A DNA stretch of 59,922 nt, taken from the NCBI RefSeq assembly GCF_003429085.1, contig NZ_QVTC01000001.1:1-59922 (forward strand). The letters are read 5' to 3'. This document shows, piece after piece, positions 53,754 through 59,922 of the stretch. Within the stretch, counting starts at the first letter, position 1. Every line of letters begins with the position of its first letter. The notes under the pieces are model-generated. The model saw only the letters and a list, made by a program, of their open reading frames with translations, was not told the DNA's origin and ran no database searches. The position numbers and the translations under genes are program-made. Origin of the DNA: Bacillus sp. V59.32b (GTDB lineage: Bacteria > Bacillota > Bacilli > Bacillales > DSM-1321).

Positions 53754-54826
53754 TTACATTTTTCGTTCCAGCACCAACTGGTTTCTTAGAATTCTTAGAC
53801 CTTCTTTAATTTTTTTCGCCCTGACTTCTCCAATTCCTTCCACATCATCCAATTCTTCCACAGTGGCTTTGGTTACATTCGTAAAAACCCCAAATCGGTT
53901 AACGAGATTTTCAACAATCAGTCCCGGTAACCGAGGGATTTTATTTAAAACCCGATAACCTCGCGGACTTACGACCTCATCCACAGGAATATACCCATTA
54001 TAGCCAAGCACCTTCAAAAGCACGCTATCCTCGAGAATTTCCAATTGGGCAAGTTCTTGCAGACGCTGAACGATATGGCCCGGCTTTCCATCCTTCTCGA
54101 AGGCATAATCCTTGATAAGGAGCGACCCTTCTTCTTCCAGATCGGATAAAAGCTCATTCATTTGCAGCCTGATCAGCCTTCCCTCTGTGCCGAGCTCATG
54201 CAAATAAGACAAAAGCTCACCTTTGATTCGGAGCACCATCACAAAACGGTGGAAAACTCTAAGCAGGTCTGCATAGGTTACAATCTCTTCGAATTCCAAA
54301 AAGCTTAAGTCCGAAATGCTTTGCTGCAGAACCACTTTGTATTTTTCAAGCGTTTGTATCGCAAGGTTCGCTTTTGCAAGGATGACGGCAATATCCCTTA
54401 GTGCATAACGAAAATTCCCCTGGTAGAGCGTAATGACGTTGCGCCGCTGAGAAATCGCGATAACTAACGTTTTGGTTTCCTTTGCGACACGTTCCGCAGT
54501 TCGGTGCCGCATCCCTGTCTCTGTTGAGGAGACCGCTGAGTCAGGGGCCAGCTGTGCATTCGCCAAAATAATTTTTTCGGACTTCTCGTTTAAAATAATG
54601 GCTCCGTCCATCTTGGCCAGTTCATAAAGCGTACTGGGGGTACATGAACAATTAATCTGAAACCCCCCATCGACGATTGCCTTCACTTTTTCATTGTAGC
54701 CTACCACGATAAGCCCGCCAGTGTTCGCCCGGAGGACGTTATCAATCCCTTCACGGAGCGGCGAACCGGGTGCCACCATTTTCAGGATATCAAGCCTTGT
54801 CTTTTCATACGCTTTTTTTCCGTCAT
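53754..54826 (-). CDS. disA: DisA, diadenylate cyclase / DNA integrity scanning protein (frame break near start)
   Basis: Makes c-di-AMP and scans DNA for branched structures in B. subtilis. The cyclase motifs DGAIILN and [13 protein letters not shown], a helical spine, and a C-terminal helix-hairpin-helix ([14 protein letters not shown]) are intact; the octameric soluble DisA type. Uninterrupted reading begins only at ATG 54779 ([11 protein letters not shown]), which has no ribosome binding site. The natural start is ATG 54826, 6 bases after AGGAGG and 2 bases after the radA stop. From it, translation reads MTEKK and then stops within 14 codons unless the frame shifts -1 at GAA-AAA-AAG (A7 run 54813-54819), giving [20 protein letters not shown], a good family N-terminus. 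Either a base is missing or the site is a slippery frameshift signal. Confidence 0.85.
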
Positions 54827-54828
54827 GC

Positions 54829-56217
54829 TCACCCTCCTAAAGCATATTGAAGAGCCTCCGCAACTGTGGATACGCCTACAATTTCAATTCCTTTAGGGGC
54901 AGTCCATCCCCCGATATTGTTAGCTGGAAGGATAACCCGTTCGAACCCAAGCTTTGCCGCTTCCTGGACGCGCTGCTCGATTCTCGATACCCGTCTGACT
55001 TCCCCGGTCAAGCCTACCTCACCGATAATACAGTCTGATTGTTTGGTAGGTTTATCGCGAAAACTAGAGGCAATGCTGACAGTAATCGCAAGGTCTATTG
55101 CCGGTTCGTCAAGCTTTACTCCTCCGGCAACCTTTAAATAGGCATCTTGATTTTGCAGAAGCAATCCTACTCTTTTTTCCAATACGGCCATCAACAGTGA
55201 TACACGACTATGGTCTATTCCGGTTGCCATTCTCCTTGCGTTCCCAAAGCTGGTTGGTGAAATTAATGCCTGTATTTCAACCAATACGGGCCGGGTACCT
55301 TCCATCGAAGCGACGACCGTGGATCCCGAGGCACCCTGTGATCGTTCTTCAAGAAAGATTTCGGAAGGGTTCTCTACCTCTTCCAACCCATTTTCCTTCA
55401 TTTCAAAAATACCCATCTCATTTGTCGATCCAAAACGATTCTTTACTGCCCTGACAATCCGGTATGTGTGGTGTCTCTCTCCCTCAAAATAGAGCACGGT
55501 ATCAACCATATGCTCCAAAAGCCTTGGTCCGGCGATCGAGCCTTCCTTCGTAACATGGCCGACGATGAAAATAGCGATTCCACTCGTCTTAGCAATTCTC
55601 ATTAAGGACGCTGTACATTCCCGAACCTGCGATACACTCCCCGGGGCCGAGGTTACTTCTGCGTGATAAACAGTCTGAATCGAATCGATGATCACCAGAT
55701 CCGGATTGACATCTTGAATCGCTTGATTGATATATTCCATATCGGTCTCCGAGTACACATAAAGATTGTCGGAAGCCGCTCCAAGCCGGTCCGCTCTCAG
55801 CTTTGTCTGCTTAACCGATTCCTCGCCTGAAATATACAAAACTTTCTTCTGCTTCCGTGCCAATTGGGAAGACACCTGTAATAACAGGGTCGACTTTCCG
55901 ATTCCCGGATCGCCGCCGATTAATACAAGCGATCCTTGTACGACCCCTCCCCCCAGAGCTCGGTTTAACTCCGCTAAATCAGTCGAAATGCGCGGTTCCT
56001 GTGACGTTTCAATCGCCGTTATCGGGGTGGCCTTCGGTCTTTCTTTTCCTGCGGTGATTTCTGAATGAGCAAAGGCTCCTTTCCTGGCAGGTTTTACGAT
56101 TTCCACTTCCTCAACCATCTTATTCCAGTCGCCGCATCCCGGGCATTTACCCATCCATTTAGCAGATTCATATCCGCATGATTGGCAAATAAATTTTGTC
56201 TTTTTTTTAACAGCCAT
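54829..56217 (-). CDS. radA: RadA, DNA repair helicase/ATPase
   Basis: 462 residues. N-terminal zinc finger ([21 protein letters not shown], split as CQSC and CPGC), RecA-like domain with Walker [12 protein letters not shown] and KNRFG motif ([10 protein letters not shown]), and C-terminal Lon-protease-like domain. Processes recombination intermediates and acts in transformation. Followed immediately by disA; B. subtilis RadA is reported to regulate DisA, consistent with the pairing. Preceded by GAGGGG. Confidence 0.97.
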   Translation of the reverse strand: MAVKKKTKFICQSCGYESAKWMGKCPGCGDWNKMVEEVEIVKPARKGAFAHSEITAGKERPKATPITAIETSQEPRISTDLAELNRALGGGVVQGSLVLIGGDPGIGKSTLLLQVSSQLARKQKKVLYISGEESVKQTKLRADRLGAASDNLYVYSETDMEYINQAIQDVNPDLVIIDSIQTVYHAEVTSAPGSVSQVRECTASLMRIAKTSGIAIFIVGHVTKEGSIAGPRLLEHMVDTVLYFEGERHHTYRIVRAVKNRFGSTNEMGIFEMKENGLEEVENPSEIFLEERSQGASGSTVVASMEGTRPVLVEIQALISPTSFGNARRMATGIDHSRVSLLMAVLEKRVGLLLQNQDAYLKVAGGVKLDEPAIDLAITVSIASSFRDKPTKQSDCIIGEVGLTGEVRRVSRIEQRVQEAAKLGFERVILPANNIGGWTAPKGIEIVGVSTVAEALQYALGG

Positions 56218-56386
56218 AGTTGCTTCCCCTCTATTTCATTTAGAAAAAACCGCTACTACTAAGATATTAAATAAAAGCATGGTTTAATCCTTCTAAAACT
56301 TCTTCGCAAATAATTACAACATTTTTAACATACATTCGACTTTTTCATTGCTTGTGCGTCCATATTACCACATGTTAAAGAAAAAA
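56218..56386. other. Intergenic region clpC-radA
   Basis: About 170 AT-rich bases between the clpC terminator and radA. It should hold a radA-disA promoter if the terminator is effective, but I do not see a convincing pair. Confidence 0.4.
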
Positions 56387-56417
56387 AAGAGGTGCACGGC
56401 ATAATTGCGTGCACCTC
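56381..56417 (-). terminator. Terminator of the clpC operon
   Basis: GAGGTGCACG and CGTGCACCTC (56389-56398, 56408-56417) make a perfect 10-base-pair stem with a 9-base loop and U8 tract on the minus strand. It separates clpC from radA-disA. Confidence 0.9.
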
Positions 56418-56434
56418 CCATGCTGCCTATATTA

Positions 56435-58876
56435 CTATTCATTCACTGGAGCAGCTTCTACCTGTTTTACGGTAAATTCCCCATTTTCTACGTCCATTAA
56501 TACCTTCTGCCCTTTTTGGATAGTGCCTTTCAGCAGTTCTTCTGACAAATAATCTTCTACATGCTTCTGGATCGCTCTTCTGATCGGTCGCGCACCATAT
56601 TCCGGATCATAGCCTTCTTCCGCAATTTTTGCTTTGGCCTCATCGGTAAGCTCCAGCATAATATCCTGGCCCTTCAACCGGACAGTAAGCTGATCGGCCA
56701 TCAGCGATACTATCTCCTTCAAATGTTTTTTCTCAAGAGAATGGAAGACAATCGTTTCATCGATACGGTTCAGGAATTCTGGACGGAAGGCTCTTTTTAG
56801 TTCTTCCAATACCTTTCCTTTCATATCCTTGTAATCCTGTCCTTCATCCTGGATGTTGAAGCCTACATATTTATTGCTCTGAAGTGCAGCTGCTCCGACA
56901 TTTGAAGTCATGATCAATATCGTGTTGCGGAAATCAACGACACGTCCTTTTGAATCCGTTAATCTGCCGTCTTCAAGGACTTGAAGCAAGATATTAAACA
57001 CATCAGGATGTGCTTTTTCAATTTCATCGAGCAGGACGACTGAATATGGTTTTCTACGAACCTTTTCCGTTAATTGGCCGCCCTCTTCATATCCTACATA
57101 CCCTGGTGGAGAACCGACAAGACGTGATGTGGAATGTTTCTCCATATATTCCGACATATCAATGCGGATCATGGCATCTTCTTCACCAAAGATTGATTCA
57201 GCGAGGGCCCGGGCAAGCTCTGTTTTCCCGACTCCGGTAGGACCTAGGAAGATAAAGGACCCAATCGGACGTTTAGGGTCTTTTAACCCGGCTCTCGCAC
57301 GGCGGACTGCTTTCGCCACCGCGATCACCGCTTCTTCCTGTCCGATTACACGTCCATGAAGAAGTTCTTCCATATTCAATAATTTATCAGTCTCTGTCTG
57401 GGCGAGTCGCGTTACAGGCACACCGGTCCAACTTGAGACAACACTGGCGATGTCATCGACAGTAACGGCGCTATTTTCCTGCCCTTGTTTTTCCTTCCAA
57501 GTTTTCTTCGTCTCTTCCAGCTGCTCTCTTAAACGTTGTTCCGTATCACGAAGAGAGGCTGCTTTCTCAAATTCCTGGCTTTGTACGGAAGCATCTTTCT
57601 CTTTTCTTACTTCATCAAGCTTAACTTCTAATTCTTTAAGATTCGGTGGTGTCGTATAAGAGCGCAAACGCACCTTCGAACCGGCTTCATCAATCAGATC
57701 GATCGCTTTGTCCGGCAAGAAACGATCGGAAATATAGCGGTCTGATAATTTAACAGCAGCCTCAATCGCTTCATCCGAGATCGATACCCGGTGATGCGCT
57801 TCATAACGGTCGCGAAGTCCTTGAAGAATTTGAATCGACTCATCCATCGTAGGTTCATTAACCTGAATAGGCTGGAAACGTCGTTCAAGGGCCGCATCTT
57901 TTTCGATATATTTACGATATTCATCAAGTGTTGTAGCTCCGATGCATTGAAGCTCTCCGCGTGCCAGGGAAGGCTTCAGAATATTGGATGCATCAATCGC
58001 ACCCTCAGCACCGCCGGCTCCAATTAAAGTGTGAAGCTCATCAATGAACAGGATGATATTGCCTGCCTGGCGGATTTCATCCATCACCTTCTTTAAACGG
58101 TCCTCGAACTCACCGCGGTATTTCGTCCCTGCAACGACCGTACCCATATCGAGGGTCATAACGCGTTTGTCTCTTAGAATCTCCGGCACTTCATTGTTAA
58201 TGATTTGCTGGGCAAGGCCTTCTGCAATCGCTGTTTTACCTACCCCTGGCTCACCAATTAGCACCGGGTTATTTTTTGTTCGGCGGCTTAACACTTCAAT
58301 GACCCTCTGGATCTCTTTGCTTCTACCGATAACCGGGTCAAGGCTTCCTTCTCTGGCAATCGCGGTTAAGTCGCGCGCCAGGCTGTCTAATGTTGGTGTG
58401 CTGGCGCTTGCGGATGAAGCACCCTGATGTCCGCCTGACTCATTGCTGCCAAGCAGCTGCAATACTTGCTGGCGTGCTTTATTTAAGCTAACGCCAAGAT
58501 TATTCAGAACCCGTGCCGCAACACCTTCGCCTTCACGAATCAGGCCAAGCAGGACATGCTCTGTGCCGACATAGGAATGTCCCAGTTTACGGGCTTCATC
58601 CATTGATAACTCAATGACTTTTTTTGCCCTTGGCGTATAATGAATCGTCTGGGCGTTTTCCTGGCCGCGGCCAATGAGGTTTTCCACTTCTTTTTGGATT
58701 TTATCCGCTCCTAATCCGAGCGCATACAATGCCTTCGCAGCAATTCCTTCTCCTTCGCGGACCAATCCTAGCAATATGTGTTCGGTTCCAATATTGTTAT
58801 GACCTAAACGGATCGCTTCTTCTTGGGCTAATGCTAATACTTTTTGGGCTCTTTCTGTAAATCGGCCAAACATCAT
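56435..58876 (-). CDS. clpC: ClpC, AAA+ unfoldase of the ClpCP protease
   Basis: 813 residues: two N-terminal Clp repeats (about 1-145), AAA-1 with GEPGVGKTA and [13 protein letters not shown], the middle domain with a UvrB/C motif ([20 protein letters not shown]) that binds MecA/McsB adaptors, AAA-2 with GPTGVGKTE and [12 protein letters not shown], and the tail for ClpP docking. Degrades McsB-arginine-phosphorylated proteins, CtsR and ComK in Bacillus. ATG 58876 overlaps the mcsB stop; AAGGAGGA lies 8 bases upstream. Confidence 0.98.
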   Translation of the reverse strand: MMFGRFTERAQKVLALAQEEAIRLGHNNIGTEHILLGLVREGEGIAAKALYALGLGADKIQKEVENLIGRGQENAQTIHYTPRAKKVIELSMDEARKLGHSYVGTEHVLLGLIREGEGVAARVLNNLGVSLNKARQQVLQLLGSNESGGHQGASSASASTPTLDSLARDLTAIAREGSLDPVIGRSKEIQRVIEVLSRRTKNNPVLIGEPGVGKTAIAEGLAQQIINNEVPEILRDKRVMTLDMGTVVAGTKYRGEFEDRLKKVMDEIRQAGNIILFIDELHTLIGAGGAEGAIDASNILKPSLARGELQCIGATTLDEYRKYIEKDAALERRFQPIQVNEPTMDESIQILQGLRDRYEAHHRVSISDEAIEAAVKLSDRYISDRFLPDKAIDLIDEAGSKVRLRSYTTPPNLKELEVKLDEVRKEKDASVQSQEFEKAASLRDTEQRLREQLEETKKTWKEKQGQENSAVTVDDIASVVSSWTGVPVTRLAQTETDKLLNMEELLHGRVIGQEEAVIAVAKAVRRARAGLKDPKRPIGSFIFLGPTGVGKTELARALAESIFGEEDAMIRIDMSEYMEKHSTSRLVGSPPGYVGYEEGGQLTEKVRRKPYSVVLLDEIEKAHPDVFNILLQVLEDGRLTDSKGRVVDFRNTILIMTSNVGAAALQSNKYVGFNIQDEGQDYKDMKGKVLEELKRAFRPEFLNRIDETIVFHSLEKKHLKEIVSLMADQLTVRLKGQDIMLELTDEAKAKIAEEGYDPEYGARPIRRAIQKHVEDYLSEELLKGTIQKGQKVLMDVENGEFTVKQVEAAPVNE

Positions 58877-59922
58877 AAGGAAATTCCTCCTTCAGTATTG
58901 TCTTTTTTCTCTAATTCGAATCGTTCTCTAATGAAAGCAGCTCGTCTTATATCCCTTTCTTGAGGGCGGAGCGGGCCGCCGGCATACGTTTGTAAAAATC
59001 CCGGCTGAGTCAGGATCATTAACTCATTCAAAATGCATTTGGAAATATTCTTAATATACCCAAGATCGATTCCCAATCTAACATCGGAGAGACATCTTGC
59101 GGCCTCCTTCGTTTCGATGACCCGGGCATGCTGCAGAGTACCTAATGAACGGTAGACTCTATCTTCTAATTGTATGTTAGAGGTTTGCACTAATGCTTCG
59201 CGTGCAGACCTTTCCTGGGCGATGATTTGTTGTACGACGCTCGTTAGATCCTCCACAATGTCCGTTTCAGACTTACCGAGTGTGATCTGGTTCGAAATTT
59301 GAAAAATATTCCCCTGCGCCTCACTGCCTTCTCCATAGATCCCTCTGACAACAAGACCTAATTGATTGATAGCAGGAATGAGATGGTTCATCTGATTTGT
59401 CAGCACGAGGCCCGGCAAATGCATCATCACTGAGGCGCGGAGCCCAGTACCGACATTTGTAGGACAGCTTGTCAAATAGCCACGCTCTTCATCATAAGCA
59501 TAATCAATTTGCCCTTCGATCGTATCATCGATAACATTTGCCCTCTGCAAGGCTTCATTAAGCTGCAATCCAGAAAATAGACATTGGATCCGAATATGGT
59601 CCTCTTCATTTACCATGATGCTGACTTCTTCATTTTCAGAAAGCAGGCAAGCTCCGTATGGTGAATCTTCTGCTAAATGCGGACTGATTAAATGCTTTTC
59701 AACCAATACCAATTTTTCAAGTGGCTGAAGTGTTTCTACCTGCAAAAATTCCAGCTTCCCGACCTCAGGTATCTCCGCATCTTTTATACGATCTTTTATT
59801 ACATTTATAATCGCCACAGCTTCTTCTTGTGAAAATAAAGTAGAAAATGAAAAGTCTTTAAAATTGGCTCTATAATATTTGTTGGGGTCTAGACACAACT
59901 TCTGTCGATACATTAAAAGACA
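58873..59922 (-). CDS. mcsB: McsB, protein arginine kinase (5' end incomplete)
   Basis: Phosphorylates arginine residues to mark proteins for ClpCP. The visible 335 or so residues carry guanido-kinase motifs: [41 protein letters not shown] (the conserved Cys and active-site region), [19 protein letters not shown] and the C-terminal [16 protein letters not shown]. Homology begins at NFKDF (about 59867). The 55 bases between there and the right edge do not encode the expected SSRIRLAR nucleotide-binding residues in any frame, so the true start lies outside the window or the edge sequence is unreliable. The partner mcsA and repressor ctsR genes should follow to the right. Confidence 0.9.
   Translation of the reverse strand, partial: CLLMYRQKLCLDPNKYYRANFKDFSFSTLFSQEEAVAIINVIKDRIKDAEIPEVGKLEFLQVETLQPLEKLVLVEKHLISPHLAEDSPYGACLLSENEEVSIMVNEEDHIRIQCLFSGLQLNEALQRANVIDDTIEGQIDYAYDEERGYLTSCPTNVGTGLRASVMMHLPGLVLTNQMNHLIPAINQLGLVVRGIYGEGSEAQGNIFQISNQITLGKSETDIVEDLTSVVQQIIAQERSAREALVQTSNIQLEDRVYRSLGTLQHARVIETKEAARCLSDVRLGIDLGYIKNISKCILNELMILTQPGFLQTYAGGPLRPQERDIRRAAFIRERFELEKKDNTEGGISL

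Overview
The window is a stretch of chromosome from a Bacillaceae bacterium (Firmicutes, Bacillus sensu lato). Gene order is nearly that of the Bacillus subtilis region running from clpC through the rif, str, S10, spc and alpha ribosomal clusters to the sporulation genes cwlD-salA-gerD-kbaA-pdaB and an rRNA operon, shown here in reverse. Almost all genes lie on the minus strand and are transcribed from high to low coordinates. Strong AGGAGG-type ribosome binding sites, sigma-A promoters of the TTGACA-17-TATAAT type, a T-box leader, and sporulation genes (sigH, gerD, kbaA, cwlD, pdaB) fit this assignment. The intergenic repeats suggest a Mesobacillus/Cytobacillus/Neobacillus-like genus, but I cannot fix the genus from sequence alone.

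Right to left, the transcription order: (1) 59.9-53.7 kb, the tail of the clpC operon (mcsB, clpC, then radA and disA): proteolysis, recombination and c-di-AMP synthesis. (2) 53.5-44.3 kb, yacL, ispD, ispF, gltX, a cysteine T-box, cysE, cysS, mrnC, rlmB, rae1, sigH, rpmGB, secE: isoprenoid precursors, tRNA charging, cysteine synthesis, rRNA processing and the sporulation-onset sigma factor. (3) 43.9-32.5 kb, nusG, rplK, rplA, the L10 leader, rplJ, rplL, ybxB, rpoB, rpoC. (4) 32.3-27.6 kb, str operon rplGB, rpsL, rpsG, fusA, tuf. (5) 27.2-12.4 kb, S10-spc-alpha superoperon from rpsJ to rplQ with two tandem promoters at its head. (6) 11.9-7.3 kb, ecfA1-ecfA2-ecfT vitamin transporter energy module, truA, L13 leader, rplM, rpsI. 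(7) 7.1-5.7 kb, a GC-richer KgtP-like transporter that breaks the otherwise conserved order. (8) 5.4-0.6 kb, ybaK, cwlD, salA, gerD, kbaA, pdaB. (9) 0.5-0 kb, a small conserved-looking gene, then the promoter and boxA leader of an rRNA operon that starts just outside the left edge.

Most of the window is core growth machinery. The unexplained parts are: an apparent frameshift at the fifth codon of disA lying exactly on an A-AAA-AAG slippery heptamer; a modular family of nested hairpins with conserved loops and changed but still-paired stems in two intergenic regions (8.35-8.68 kb and 44.54-44.83 kb); a possibly related three-hairpin element ending in a U-tract upstream of ecfA1; a CTG start on ybxB; the transporter insertion; a PdaB lacking the metal-binding residues of its family; and an mcsB whose first conserved residues are missing at the right edge. 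None is proven to be a new system. The disA site and the hairpin modules are the strongest candidates.
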